Shown here piece after piece: positions 37,043-46,600 of a DNA stretch of 64,000 bases (its first letter is position 1; every line of letters begins with the position of its first letter). The stretch is from Psychromonas sp. psych-6C06. GTDB lineage: Bacteria; Pseudomonadota; Gammaproteobacteria; Enterobacterales; Psychromonadaceae. The stretch covers positions 771,255 to 835,254 of the forward strand of contig NZ_PIZM01000002.1 of the NCBI RefSeq assembly GCF_002835465.1. The letters run 5' to 3'. Below the pieces are notes generated by a model. It had not been told where the DNA came from. It worked only from the letters and a program-made list of their open reading frames with translations, and searched no databases. The translations under genes were made by a program, and so were the position numbers.

Positions 37043-39385
37043 ATGGCTAATACATTTTATCTGCTACTCCTACTATTATTTTCTTCTTCAAGCTTCGCAT
37101 TGCTCGATCTTAATATGAGTCGTCAAAAAAGCTTAACCCCAGCAGCAACAACACTACATCAAGCGGTAAGCGAACTCCCTGAGCTACATTTTTTAGATCA
37201 GCAGCAGCAAAAAGCAGTTGATAACTTATTGGTGCGTGTATTAGATGAACAGGCTAAACAAATTAATTATTTTAAAACCGAGTTGATTGCATACAAAGCC
37301 TCACCAGACTCAGCACAAGCATGGAAAAATGCCCAAAGAGGATATTACTCTACCTTAAGCCTTAGTCATGATAAGCAAAAATTATTGTCATTGAGTAGCC
37401 CGCCAATTAGAGACTTGGTTACCGGGTTTGGCCCTGAGGGGGTAAGACAATTTAAATCTGAACTTTATCTGACAAGACTAAATGTAGAGTTTTATTTACA
37501 CCAAGAGATACGCGCCTTTAAACGTTTTGTAGAAGATATTTTTATCTCACCTATCCCCGTACTTGTGGTTATTTTTAAAGTATTCATGCTTCAAGTTATT
37601 ATGTTTTGGTGGTTACGAAATAGTAATCGTTTTATTACGCTATTGCGCGATAAGATAAGTAAAAATGGACGGTCTACCAACCTCTGGTTACATTTGCTTT
37701 GGTATGTCGCTCGTGCACATCGTGCCATTGCATGGCTCATCAGCATCACTTTATCACTGCGTATCATTGCTCAACTCCCTAGCTTGCAACATCTGGTGTT
37801 CTTAGAGATCTTTACTTGGTGGATTTTAGGTGGAGCCATCGCGGTAAGTTTTATTCTAGAGTTTGCTTATCAGCACAGTCGCCGATTAAGCAAAGCAATA
37901 ATCACATTGCGACTTTCTACTATCCGTTTATATGTATGGGGATTTATTAGTACAGGGCTTATTTCGCAAATTTCAGAGATGACGCTAGGTAAAGGGACAA
38001 TCTATGCGTGGATATCCTCATTAATTTTCTTTTTCTACTTGCTCTTGACTCTCTATTCGCTTCATAAATGGAAAGCCTTTATTTTTGAACGTTTAGCGAC
38101 AAAAAAAGAGCAACCAGCCTTAGTAAAGTGGGCAAATGATAACAAGCAACGCTGGATATTTGCCAGTTTAAGTACCGCGATAGCCGCTAGTTGGCTTATT
38201 TTACGCACTCTACAACATTATCTGATTGATCTCTTATCGCACTCACAATTGTTTAGCCATGCTCTTGCTTACCTTTTCCGTATTGAAGTTGCTAAGCAAA
38301 GCGAAAATGAAAGTGAGCAACTGCACCTCGAAGCCATTCGAGGGGAAGAGACTTTTAGTTATGTACGTCCCGGTAGTGCAGACAGTTTGCTAATCCCTGA
38401 ATATGCTCAACAAAGTTATGATGCATTAGCCACCTATCTACTTAGTGACAAGCCTGCGGTTTGTGTCTTATCGGGAGAAAGAGGTGTGGGAACAACGACA
38501 TTATTACGGCGTTTCTTACATGATGTAGATGATGCACAAGCGATTTATGTCAGTTGTCCACATGAGGGCTTTGATGCTCTAATGGCATTGATTTGTGAGC
38601 AATTAGGCCTGCCCGATTCCGGTGAGGCATTGTTGTTAACCCATCTTCGTAGCACCTCTAAATGTTATCTATTTGCCTTCGATAACGTGCAACGCTTAGT
38701 TAAACCGCAGGTCGGTGGTTTAGCACCTTTAATGCGGTTAACGAATTTATTACGTCAATCTAAAAATAGCCATCGCGCTTTATTAGCCATTGAAAAGTCT
38801 AGTTGGCGCTTTGTTGACAGGGCTAGAGGCGAGCGTTTGTTATTTGATTTAGTTGAGTTTTTACCTCGTTGGAAGGAAAGTGAAATAAGCCAGTTATTGG
38901 CTAGTCGCATTACAGATAATGGACAATATGCCCTCTCTTTTGATGGCCTCGCACTACCAAGGCAATGGGAAAAAGATGAATTAAGCGAAGATCAACGTGC
39001 CTGCCATGGTTTTTATCGTATTCTTTGGGACTACTCCGATGGTAACCCAACGGTCGCCTTACGCTTTTTTAGGCGCTCATTGTTTAAAAACAGTGAAACC
39101 AATACCGTTCAGGTACGTCTCTTTCAAATACCTTCTTCAGAAGGATTAGAAAAAATGCCGAAACCTATGCTGGCCGTTTTACGCTCTATTGTGCAACTAG
39201 AAGTGGCTTCTCCTGAAGAGTTAACTGATTGTACACGCTTGAGTATTAATGAGGTGATCAGTACATTGCGCTATTTTCAAAGCCGTGGCTATATTGAGTG
39301 GTCGGGTGAAAAATTACGAGTTTCCGATTTATGGTTCCGTAACATAACAAACATCTTACATCGTCAACATTTACTGGTGAAATAA
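37043..39385 (+). CDS. Polytopic membrane protein with C-terminal P-loop ATPase domain, unknown function
   Basis: I do not recognise this 780-aa protein. It has a signal peptide (about 1-19), a soluble region (about 20-165), then about six membrane helices (near 172-193, 225-245, 250-276, 293-312, 318-338, 367-386), and a cytoplasmic ATPase (about 450-650) with Walker A GERGVGTTTL (near 477) and a Walker B-like CYLFAFDN (near 544) ending in Asn instead of Glu. A winged-helix-like region follows (about 700-765, LEVASPEELTDCTRLSINEV). The stop is one base before the MscS gene, so the two form an operon. An ATP-driven sensor or gate for the channel is plausible but inferred. Confidence 0.8.
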   Translation: MANTFYLLLLLLFSSSSFALLDLNMSRQKSLTPAATTLHQAVSELPELHFLDQQQQKAVDNLLVRVLDEQAKQINYFKTELIAYKASPDSAQAWKNAQRGYYSTLSLSHDKQKLLSLSSPPIRDLVTGFGPEGVRQFKSELYLTRLNVEFYLHQEIRAFKRFVEDIFISPIPVLVVIFKVFMLQVIMFWWLRNSNRFITLLRDKISKNGRSTNLWLHLLWYVARAHRAIAWLISITLSLRIIAQLPSLQHLVFLEIFTWWILGGAIAVSFILEFAYQHSRRLSKAIITLRLSTIRLYVWGFISTGLISQISEMTLGKGTIYAWISSLIFFFYLLLTLYSLHKWKAFIFERLATKKEQPALVKWANDNKQRWIFASLSTAIAASWLILRTLQHYLIDLLSHSQLFSHALAYLFRIEVAKQSENESEQLHLEAIRGEETFSYVRPGSADSLLIPEYAQQSYDALATYLLSDKPAVCVLSGERGVGTTTLLRRFLHDVDDAQAIYVSCPHEGFDALMALICEQLGLPDSGEALLLTHLRSTSKCYLFAFDNVQRLVKPQVGGLAPLMRLTNLLRQSKNSHRALLAIEKSSWRFVDRARGERLLFDLVEFLPRWKESEISQLLASRITDNGQYALSFDGLALPRQWEKDELSEDQRACHGFYRILWDYSDGNPTVALRFFRRSLFKNSETNTVQVRLFQIPSSEGLEKMPKPMLAVLRSIVQLEVASPEELTDCTRLSINEVISTLRYFQSRGYIEWSGEKLRVSDLWFRNITNILHRQHLLVK

Positions 39386-39386
39386 C

Positions 39387-40268
39387 ATGCTACGTCATCT
39401 ATCAATAATACTTTTTATAATCGCTTCTCAAAGCGTTTCGGCAACTGAATTAGATACAGCCCCCCTTGATAACCTACAAGACTTTGCCAGCTTAATTCGT
39501 TGGAGTGGCGTTTTCGCATCACTGATTATTATCGCTTGTGCATGGTTACTATTGCGTTTTATCGATTCCTTAGTCTCCAACATTGGCGATCAATTTGTGC
39601 AACGCCGAATGCTCTTACAAAAGCTACAATCGTTTTTTCAATTCTTCGTTTATATGTCTACTGCCGTGAGTGTCTTTATGTTGAGCTTTCGTGTTGATGA
39701 GCGAATTCTTGCTTTAATCGGCGGTACGATTGCGGTATCAGTTGGCTTTGCTTTGAAAGATCTGACCGCTTCTTTTGTCGCCGGATTAACCATCATGATT
39801 GATCGTCCTTTTCAAGTTGGAGATCGCGTTACTTTTGAGGGGCATTACGGTGACATTGTCGCAATCGGACTGCGATCTGTACGCATGAATACTTTAAATG
39901 ACGATATTATTACCATACCAAATAACAAGTTTTTGAATGAGGTGGTAAGTAGCGGTAACTACGGTGCACTCGATATGCAGGTAGTGATCCCTTTCCATGT
40001 AGGCCTTGATCAGGACATCACATTAGCACGTGAACTAATTCAAGAGTGCGCTTCTTCAAGCCGATATATTCACTTACCAAAACCAGTCGTTGTTTTAGTG
40101 CAACAAACGATCACAGATAACTACTTAGCGATAAAACTGACTTGTAAAGTGTACGTGGTAGACACTAAATATGAAAAACTATTTGAAAGTGATATCACCC
40201 TACGTGTTATGAGTGAATTTAGAAAACATAATATTTTGCCACCAGCGATTGCGGTAAAAACAGCTTAA
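39387..40268 (+). CDS. MscS-family small-conductance mechanosensitive channel
   Basis: Channel of 293 aa, close to MscS length (286). A signal peptide-like start (about 1-20, FIIASQSVSATE) precedes two or three helices (about 33-55, 85-105, 107-127); the pore-lining TM3 segment is GGTIAVSVGFALKDLTASFVAG-like, here about 110-131. The beta domain follows: PFQVGDRVTFEGHYGDIVAI, ITIPNNKFLNEVV, as in MscS. The gene is downstream of, and effectively coupled to, the ATPase gene, an unusual partner. Whether it opens by tension or through the ATPase cannot be told from the sequence. Confidence 0.92.
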   Translation: MLRHLSIILFIIASQSVSATELDTAPLDNLQDFASLIRWSGVFASLIIIACAWLLLRFIDSLVSNIGDQFVQRRMLLQKLQSFFQFFVYMSTAVSVFMLSFRVDERILALIGGTIAVSVGFALKDLTASFVAGLTIMIDRPFQVGDRVTFEGHYGDIVAIGLRSVRMNTLNDDIITIPNNKFLNEVVSSGNYGALDMQVVIPFHVGLDQDITLARELIQECASSSRYIHLPKPVVVLVQQTITDNYLAIKLTCKVYVVDTKYEKLFESDITLRVMSEFRKHNILPPAIAVKTA

Positions 40269-40425
40269 TCATAAACATTATGATGAAATTGATTTTTTAT
40301 TAACTTGTACCAATTTATCAAGCTTAAGCAAATTAATTCAAGGTATTGTATAGCGAATCAATACCTTACTTGTCAGCAAGTGAAACTATTTCATAAGGGG
40401 TATAAAATAACTTCATCGGGATTGA

Positions 40426-40453
40426 TTGACAGCGCGCCTTAAATTCCTATAAT
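40426..40453 (+). promoter_or_regulatory. Sigma-70 promoter of the cobalamin uptake operon
   Basis: TTGACA (40426-40431), 16-bp spacer and TATAAT (40448-40453), both perfect consensus. Transcription would begin near 40460, just before the riboswitch. Confidence 0.88.
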
Positions 40454-40465
40454 CGCCCTCTTTAT

Positions 40466-40610
40466 GTGTATTAGCGTTTAGTAATACTTAAATGGGAAGC
40501 ATGAGTAAGCATGCACTGCCCCCGCAACTGTGAGCCTTTTAAATATTTAAAGGCAAGTCAGATACCAGCATAAAAACGTCACTTCCAGTTCACGGGTTGG
40601 TTTTCTGGAG
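40466..40610 (+). ncRNA. Cobalamin (adenosylcobalamin) riboswitch
   Basis: The conserved core is readable: AAATGGGAAGC, GCACTGCCCCCGCAACTGTGAG and the B12 box AAGTCAGATACCAGC (40555-40569), with paired flanking stems (TTTAAAT arms around 40537-40552). It sits in the leader of a TonB-dependent receptor and B12-type ABC genes. Binding of coenzyme B12 should reduce expression. Confidence 0.95.
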
Positions 40611-40684
40611 CGTAAATAACTTTTTATGCATTACTCATTTGTATATGGCTAAAAATGTTGTCCCCATGCTTGTGGCGAACAAGA

Positions 40685-40755
40685 GGAAGTTTTCTCTCTG
40701 TTGCTGTCATAGCCTTAAAAGAAAACTTCCAAAATATTTTTATTAAAAGGAAGTT
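40685..40755 (+). promoter_or_regulatory. Expression-platform hairpins: leader stem vs Shine-Dalgarno sequestration
   Basis: GGAAGTTTTCT (40685-40695) pairs with AGAAAACTTCC (40720-40730). The AACTTCC part (40724-40730) can instead pair with GGAAGTT (40749-40755), which covers the ribosome site AAAAGGAAG in front of the receptor ATG. The two foldings exclude each other, as expected for riboswitch-controlled translation; the first hairpin plus AAAATATTTTTATT could also terminate. Confidence 0.65.
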
Positions 40756-40757
40756 CC

Positions 40758-42575
40758 ATGTTTACCCATCGCTACACACCTATCGCACTCACATTATTTA
40801 GCTTATTCAGTGTTCAAGCATTGGCTGAAGAAAGCCTTCAAACCGATGACAGAATGAATGTGTTAATCAGCAAAGGTTATAGTACTCCGGCTGCAACCAC
40901 TCAAAATTACAGTGGTGATACCGTAATTAATATTGTGCCAACCAGTAACGATATTAATAAACCACTAGACCAATTAATTGCCGAAAACTCACCGGGTTTT
41001 GTGCATACTAATTCAGGGACTTCAAAGCATAATTCAAACAACTACCATCGCGGTCTTTCTGATAAATATACCTTGTACCTATTAAATGGCGTAGCCTTCC
41101 CAACCTCTACACTGGGCAGTCAAAACCTACCCGACATTCCGATCGAATCGATTGCACTTATTGAGGTGATCCGTGGTGCACAAGCATCGCTATATGGCTC
41201 AAACTCACTCACTGGTGTGGTTAATATCATCACCAAGACAGGAGATGAACGTGATGCACAAATTAATATTAGCGGTGGCTCACACAACACAGGACGACTA
41301 GGTGGGGTTTATGCTGATAATTTTGGAAAATTTCATTTTATGACATCATTGGAAGTCGATAAATCAGACGGTTATGAGTTTATCGAAGCCTCGGATGAAG
41401 ATTTTGGTTATCAAACTTACTCAATGAACACTTATTTGGCCTATGTTAATGAGCATAATCGATTCTCTTTAGCGCTGATTAATGGCACATCTGATCTTGA
41501 AATATATGAGTCTTACCCGAGCGCAGGGAAAGCAGAAACCTCGCAAGATTCGCTACAGTTAACTGGTAAATATATTCAGCGAATTAACCGCAATATCTCT
41601 TCTGAGTTAACACTTTCAGGCGCGAAAATTGATCTCAATGCGGGCCATCATAACTCTACAGATGTTGATAACTATGCAACTGATGAAGGGCTTGCACAAT
41701 TGCATTTCAACAGCCAGTGGGAACAGGTCGCACTGAATTTTGGTGGTGAGTTTATTCATTCAAAATATAACTCAAATGAAAATAGCGAATCACGAGATCA
41801 AACAGCTGTCTACCTCGCGTTTAGTGCAGATGCCACTGATTACCTGAACTTCTCAGGCGGTTTACGTAACGATCACTATTCTGACTTCGGTGATGCTCTT
41901 ACCTACTCAGCTGGCGTTGCATTATTTGACTTCGCGAATTTAAGCTATAAAACCTCTTTTACCGCTCCTTCATACAACGATCTTTACTGGCCAAACAGCG
42001 GTAATCCAGAATTAGAGCCGGAAGAGGGTGAAATGTTAGAGCTGGCATTGACTCATAACGTCAATACCGAAAGCGCGCATATTCCGTTAAAGTTGAACCT
42101 ATACACAGGCTCCTTAGACAATAAAATTGAATGGGCTCCTATTTCAGAAGGTTCTTGGAATTGGTCACCCTTTAATATCGGTAAAGTGGATATCAAAGGA
42201 ATCGAAGCGTATGCCCAATATAATGCACAGCAATTCATTTTTGATATTGCAGGATCATATACAGAAAGTATTGATAAAAGCACCAATGAGCAGTTAAAGA
42301 ATGTGCCAGAATGGTCAGGCTCATCAAGCATTCAATATAACGCACCATTAGGCATTACACCTAAATTAAGTTACTCATATATTGGTAAACGTACTGGCTC
42401 TTATGGTGATTTAGATGAGGCTCATCTACTTGATTTTGCCATTAGTTATCAGGTCATCAAGCATATCAATCTTGGTTTTAGTATCAATAACCTAACCGAT
42501 AATGATCAGACATTATATAGCGGGTATAATGCAGATGGTAGAACATTCCAGTTCACAATTGGTGCAAACCTGTAA
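40758..42575 (+). CDS. btuB: TonB-dependent outer-membrane receptor, cobalamin (BtuB-like)
   Basis: Outer-membrane receptor of 605 aa (E. coli BtuB 614). A signal peptide (about 1-23) is followed by a TonB-box region (DRMNVLIS), a plug domain (about 45-160; RGLSDKYTLYLLNGV, IEVIRGAQASLYGSNSLTGVVNII) and a 22-stranded barrel ending TFQFTIGANL. The riboswitch and the B12-type ABC genes downstream justify cobalamin (or cobinamide) as substrate; sequence alone would only give TonB-dependent receptor. The barrel ends in Leu instead of the common aromatic. Confidence 0.87.
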   Translation: MFTHRYTPIALTLFSLFSVQALAEESLQTDDRMNVLISKGYSTPAATTQNYSGDTVINIVPTSNDINKPLDQLIAENSPGFVHTNSGTSKHNSNNYHRGLSDKYTLYLLNGVAFPTSTLGSQNLPDIPIESIALIEVIRGAQASLYGSNSLTGVVNIITKTGDERDAQINISGGSHNTGRLGGVYADNFGKFHFMTSLEVDKSDGYEFIEASDEDFGYQTYSMNTYLAYVNEHNRFSLALINGTSDLEIYESYPSAGKAETSQDSLQLTGKYIQRINRNISSELTLSGAKIDLNAGHHNSTDVDNYATDEGLAQLHFNSQWEQVALNFGGEFIHSKYNSNENSESRDQTAVYLAFSADATDYLNFSGGLRNDHYSDFGDALTYSAGVALFDFANLSYKTSFTAPSYNDLYWPNSGNPELEPEEGEMLELALTHNVNTESAHIPLKLNLYTGSLDNKIEWAPISEGSWNWSPFNIGKVDIKGIEAYAQYNAQQFIFDIAGSYTESIDKSTNEQLKNVPEWSGSSSIQYNAPLGITPKLSYSYIGKRTGSYGDLDEAHLLDFAISYQVIKHINLGFSINNLTDNDQTLYSGYNADGRTFQFTIGANL

Positions 42576-42647
42576 GCGAAAGTTAGGCCAGCTGTATTAA
42601 TAATGCGCTATGGCTAAAACATAAATTCGTACAAAAAAGGAGGGTAA

Positions 42648-43652
42648 ATGAACAATTTCAAACTACTGTTATTTACCCTTTTTTTATTGCTATTAATCAC
42701 CTTTGTACAAATCAAAACAGATCTTTTTGTCCTTTTTGAAGAGGGGACAGGTAACTTTACCACGCAAATAAATGGAGAGAATTACCCTAAGACACTCACT
42801 GATGTCACCGGCATTAGCTATCAGTTGACACAACCACCACAGCGAATTCTATCAGCAACATTAGTAACGGATCACATCCTTGCTGACCTTATCGATCCTG
42901 CACGTTTAGTCGCAGTCAGTAGTTATGTGGATTATCCAAGTCTCTCCAACATCGTTGGTTTTTACGATAAAAGCATTAGTCGCACCCAAGGTGAAATCGA
43001 ATCGATGCTAGCATTGCAGCCCGACCTTGTCTTTGTTGCATCCTATAGCAACCCAGAAACCGTGCGTTACTTATTACGCAGTGGCATCGCCATCGTTCGC
43101 CTTAGCGAATTTAAAAGCTTTAACGATATTTTTAATAATATAAATATCGTTGCCTCCGTAACCGATACACAACAACAAGCTCAAGATGTCATTAAGCAGA
43201 TACAAAACCGACTACAACATATTCAAAAACAGGTAGCAGATAAGCCCAAGCCACGGGTTTTATATTACGACATGAATGGCTATAGCGTCGGCGGGGATTC
43301 ATTGATGGATGAAGCTATCACAATTTCCGGTGGGCTCAACGTTACCGCAGGTGTGCTACCCGATGGTGAAAATAGAATTAGTGAAGAACTTGCCATCTCA
43401 TTGCAACCCGATGTCATTGTGATGAATCAATGGGTATTTAACCAAAATGAAGGGCAAGCATCTCCTGCTGAAATTTTAATGGCTAAAACGGCTTGGCAAA
43501 ATGTCCCCGCCATTAAACATAATCGCGTATATGCAGTGCCCGGTACTTGGCTACGCAGCGTATCACAACACAGAATAAAAGGGGTAGAGGCAATTTCAAA
43601 ATTACTGCATCCTGATATCACCCTGGCTCAAGAGAGTAAAAATGACTTATAA
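42648..43652 (+). CDS. btuF: ABC transporter substrate-binding protein, cobalamin-type (BtuF-like)
   Basis: Periplasmic binding protein of 334 aa, fold PeriplasmicBP_2. An uncleaved or cleaved hydrophobic N-terminus (about 5-28) precedes the core; family features are PQRILSATLVTDHILADLI, LVAVSSYVD, LALQPDLVFVASYSNPETV and ISLQPDVIVMNQW. It is larger than E. coli BtuF (266 aa). Overlaps the permease gene by 11 bp. Fep/Hem-type iron substrates cannot be excluded from sequence, but the operon control argues for B12. Confidence 0.82.
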   Translation: MNNFKLLLFTLFLLLLITFVQIKTDLFVLFEEGTGNFTTQINGENYPKTLTDVTGISYQLTQPPQRILSATLVTDHILADLIDPARLVAVSSYVDYPSLSNIVGFYDKSISRTQGEIESMLALQPDLVFVASYSNPETVRYLLRSGIAIVRLSEFKSFNDIFNNINIVASVTDTQQQAQDVIKQIQNRLQHIQKQVADKPKPRVLYYDMNGYSVGGDSLMDEAITISGGLNVTAGVLPDGENRISEELAISLQPDVIVMNQWVFNQNEGQASPAEILMAKTAWQNVPAIKHNRVYAVPGTWLRSVSQHRIKGVEAISKLLHPDITLAQESKNDL

Positions 43653-44685
43653 GTACATTACTATTCCCGTTATCTTTTCCCTATTAACTGCACTGTTTTT
43701 TGCATTATTAATTGGCGCGCTATTAAAAGGGCCAACCGATATTTCAGTGGCACAAATTGGCGATATTCTTAGTGAACGATTATTAGGAACCAGCAATCCG
43801 AACATCGTCGATTGGCAACGTAATATTATTATCGATATCCGCTTACCACGCGCCTTAATTGCTCTATTTGCAGGCGCTAGCTTGGCATTATGTGGTTTAG
43901 TGATGCAGGGTATGTTTCGTAACCCGCTTGCGTCCCCTTCCGTGCTTGGCGTTTCATCTGGCGCTTCATTAGGTGCAGTGATTGCTATTTATTTAGGGGC
44001 ATCACTGTTTTCTGCTTGGGCAATTCCATTGTTTGCCTTTATTGGCGCAGGCATTTCTCTCAGTGTGGTATATCGCATTGCTTCCTCACGCGGGCAAACC
44101 AGTATCAGCACATTATTGCTTTCAGGTGTCGCAATCAGTGCATTGAATGTTGCAGCGATTTCATTACTACTTGCCCTATCATTAAGTAATTGGGATGTCG
44201 CGCGAATGATCATTTACTGGACCATGGGCGGACTTGATGGGCGAACTTGGGATCATGTATTGATCATATTACCAATTGTAGTCAGTGGTTTTATCGCTTT
44301 GCTATTTTACAGCAAACAGTTAGATCTATTGTTACTCGGTGAACATCATGCATTATCTGTCGGTGTTGATGTGCGAAGAACGCGTCGTAATTTACTCCTT
44401 ATTAGCACAGCAATGGTTGGGGCATCGGTCTCTGTAGTGGGAGGAATCGGCTTCATTGGACTAGTGGTGCCACATATATTACGCCTAATATTAGGCCCTT
44501 CGCATCGTTACCTTTTACCCGCAAGTTTGTTAGGTGGTGCGATTGCACTATTAAGCGCAGATCTTTTCCTGAACACCGTCTTTAGTGAACAGGCGATTCC
44601 TTTAGGGGTAGTTACCGCTGCTCTCGGTGCTCCTTTCTTTCTTTTTCTACTTATCAAGCAACGTGTTACTACGGGGAACTTATAA
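43642..44685 (+). CDS. btuC: FecCD-family ABC permease, cobalamin-type (BtuC-like)
   Basis: Inner-membrane permease of 347 aa with about ten helices. The FecCD signature is LALCGLVMQGMFRNPLASPSVLGVSSGASLG-like around residues 85-115, and the coupling-helix segment IGFIGLVVPHILRLILGPSHRYLLP is near 270-295. The stop overlaps the ATPase start by one base. It forms the membrane dimer of the B12 importer. Confidence 0.9.
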   Translation: MTYKYITIPVIFSLLTALFFALLIGALLKGPTDISVAQIGDILSERLLGTSNPNIVDWQRNIIIDIRLPRALIALFAGASLALCGLVMQGMFRNPLASPSVLGVSSGASLGAVIAIYLGASLFSAWAIPLFAFIGAGISLSVVYRIASSRGQTSISTLLLSGVAISALNVAAISLLLALSLSNWDVARMIIYWTMGGLDGRTWDHVLIILPIVVSGFIALLFYSKQLDLLLLGEHHALSVGVDVRRTRRNLLLISTAMVGASVSVVGGIGFIGLVVPHILRLILGPSHRYLLPASLLGGAIALLSADLFLNTVFSEQAIPLGVVTAALGAPFFLFLLIKQRVTTGNL

Positions 44686-45503
44686 TGACGTCACCATTAA
44701 GCTGTGAACAACTACAGTTCTCATTTAATAAAAAGCCGATGATCAGTGAGATAAACCTTTCCTTCGCAAAGGGAGAATTTGTTGGGCTAATTGGTGCGAA
44801 TGGCGCAGGAAAAAGTACCCTATTACAGTTGCTGTTAGGGCTGTTAAAAGCACAGTCTGGTAATATATTACTTTTTGGTAAAAACATTCAGCAGATAAAA
44901 CGACGCGAAATAGCTAAACAACTCGCTTTTGTGCCACAGGCGATTGAGCTCCCCTATGCCTTCAGTGCACAACAATTGGTCGCCATGGGCAGAAACCCTT
45001 ATTTAGGCGCTTTTGAACTAGAAAGTGAAGAAGATAAACAACTGATTGAAAAGGCAATGCAACAAACAGATATTAGCCATCTTAGTGATCGCTTAGTGAA
45101 TACACTTTCAGGGGGTGAAAAACAACGCGTCATTATTGCACGTGCTTTAGCACAACAATCACCGACAATTTTACTCGATGAGCCGATTGCCAGTTTGGAT
45201 ATTTGCCATCAATTAGAAACACTGCAACTAATTCATTCATTGACCCGTGCAGGCAAAACAGCGATCACTGCATTACATGATTTGAATCTAGCTGCGCGCT
45301 ATTGCGACCGGTTAATATTGATTGGAAAACGTGAAGACGGCATGACAACCATTATTAGTGATGGTACTCCAGAGCAAGTGTTAACCGTACAAAATCTCAA
45401 ACAGCATTTTTCTATTCATGCAGATATCACAATGCAAAATGACAAAGTGCAGCTAAATAGTATTTCGCCATTGAAAACCATACCACCCCAATTATGTATG
45501 TGA
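44685..45503 (+). CDS. btuD: ABC transporter ATPase, cobalamin-type (BtuD-like)
   Basis: Cytoplasmic ATPase of 272 aa that powers the permease. Walker A GANGAGKST (about 38-46), Q-loop FVPQAIELP, signature LSGGEKQRV (about 143-151), Walker B ILLDEPIASLD and the H-loop TALHDLNLAARYCDRL are all intact. The FecE/BtuD subgroup match is clear. Last gene of the operon. Confidence 0.92.
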   Translation: MTSPLSCEQLQFSFNKKPMISEINLSFAKGEFVGLIGANGAGKSTLLQLLLGLLKAQSGNILLFGKNIQQIKRREIAKQLAFVPQAIELPYAFSAQQLVAMGRNPYLGAFELESEEDKQLIEKAMQQTDISHLSDRLVNTLSGGEKQRVIIARALAQQSPTILLDEPIASLDICHQLETLQLIHSLTRAGKTAITALHDLNLAARYCDRLILIGKREDGMTTIISDGTPEQVLTVQNLKQHFSIHADITMQNDKVQLNSISPLKTIPPQLCM

Positions 45504-45511
45504 TCTAAGTA

Positions 45512-45597
45512 TTGTGCAGGAAAATGACTTAACTCAATGCGAAATTTGATGTAAAAGATTGCACTCTCAAGGAAAACATTAACGAGGAGCTAAGCGA
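45512..45597. repeat. Internal fragment of the 159-bp element
   Basis: Aligns along about 85 bp with the reverse complement of the copy at 50863-51021 (TGCAGGAAAATGACTTAACTCAATGCGAAATT against CGCAGGAAAAAGGAGTTAGTTCAAGGCGAAAATT, continued to ATTAACG and AGCTAAGC), without either terminus. Remnant between two convergent genes. Confidence 0.6.
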
Positions 45598-45613
45598 TTT
45601 ATTTCGTTTAGGA

Positions 45614-46366
45614 TCACAACTGAGGTGTAAAAGGCGCAGCTAAAATAAACTCTTGTAACATGCCCTCTGCAACTTGAATATCATGACCGCGAGTTAGTAC
45701 CGATACCCCGACACCTACTTTTGCACCTGTTTTAGCTCCATCACTGCCATTAATCAAACCACCAACTAAAGCGGACCGAGCAGTTTTTCCAGCGGTAGAT
45801 TTAATCTCATTCTCTCCTGTACCAATAATGCTTTGTGTTTTTAGCGGGTACATTACATCATTAATGGTGATCTCGTTAAGTTCAAATTTTAATAACGCAG
45901 TGCCTGCAACACGTCCAGCCCTTTTCACATCAGTTAACACGCCATAAACATCACTACCTTTAGGGGCAACAATAATGTTTCCAACCATTAAATTACTCTC
46001 GAGTTTGGCGGTAAAACGCTGCCCAGCTTTATTTTGACGGCTATTAAAACCTTCACTTATTTTCACCATAAATGCGGAACCAGCAGGCACTGTTGCAATG
46101 CCTTGTTCGCTGGACTGTTTCTCAGTTCGAGAAACTGAAGCCTGTCTTTCAGTAACAGCATCGGATAGAACAATGCGACTCACTTGTGCAATCGGTAGAT
46201 TCATCTCTATGCCATTCATCTCTAAAATCACTTTTTCTGCATCCTGACTTTTAATTTCCCCATCAAAAGTACGCCCATCTTTCAGCGTTACCGTATCAGC
46301 AAAAGTCTGTCCCATTGCGCATAAGACAAGCATTATTGAGAAAACTTGTTTAACCATAAATTTCAT
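45614..46366 (-). CDS. Secreted protein of unknown function with SH3-like N-terminal part
   Basis: Predicted periplasmic protein, about 250 aa. I prefer the ATG at 46366 because GGGAG lies 5 bases before it; a GTG five codons earlier (46381) is also open. After a signal peptide (cleavage near TFADTVT), the strand-rich segment VTLKDGRTFDGEIKSQDAEK resembles an SH3-like repeat, and the middle has a second beta-rich region (GQRFTAKLESNLMVGNIIVAPKGS). The C-terminus is Gly-rich (GGLINGSDGAKTGAKVGVGV). No function assigned; relatives are annotated as hypothetical. Confidence 0.72.
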   Translation of the reverse strand: MKFMVKQVFSIMLVLCAMGQTFADTVTLKDGRTFDGEIKSQDAEKVILEMNGIEMNLPIAQVSRIVLSDAVTERQASVSRTEKQSSEQGIATVPAGSAFMVKISEGFNSRQNKAGQRFTAKLESNLMVGNIIVAPKGSDVYGVLTDVKRAGRVAGTALLKFELNEITINDVMYPLKTQSIIGTGENEIKSTAGKTARSALVGGLINGSDGAKTGAKVGVGVSVLTRGHDIQVAEGMLQEFILAAPFTPQL

Positions 46367-46600
46367 CATGACTCCCATCACATTGCCCCTTAAAGGGTGA
46401 TTGATGGGCCAGTATAGGGGGCTTTAGAAAAAAAAAGATAGCTATAGTAAATATAACCTTCTGTATAACCACTACTATTTTCAACACGTTATGTATTAGC
46501 TAAATTTATATCGTTTAAGCTCAAGGGGGAGCAGGTTAGATGGAATAAAAACCAATAAACTTCTATTATCAGTATATACAAAGTTCATCGGGCCTAAAAA

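Noticed and set aside
40290..40400. Another copy of the 159-bp element (TACCAATTTATCAAGC)
   Set aside because: Only a short start-like match; the rest does not align convincingly.
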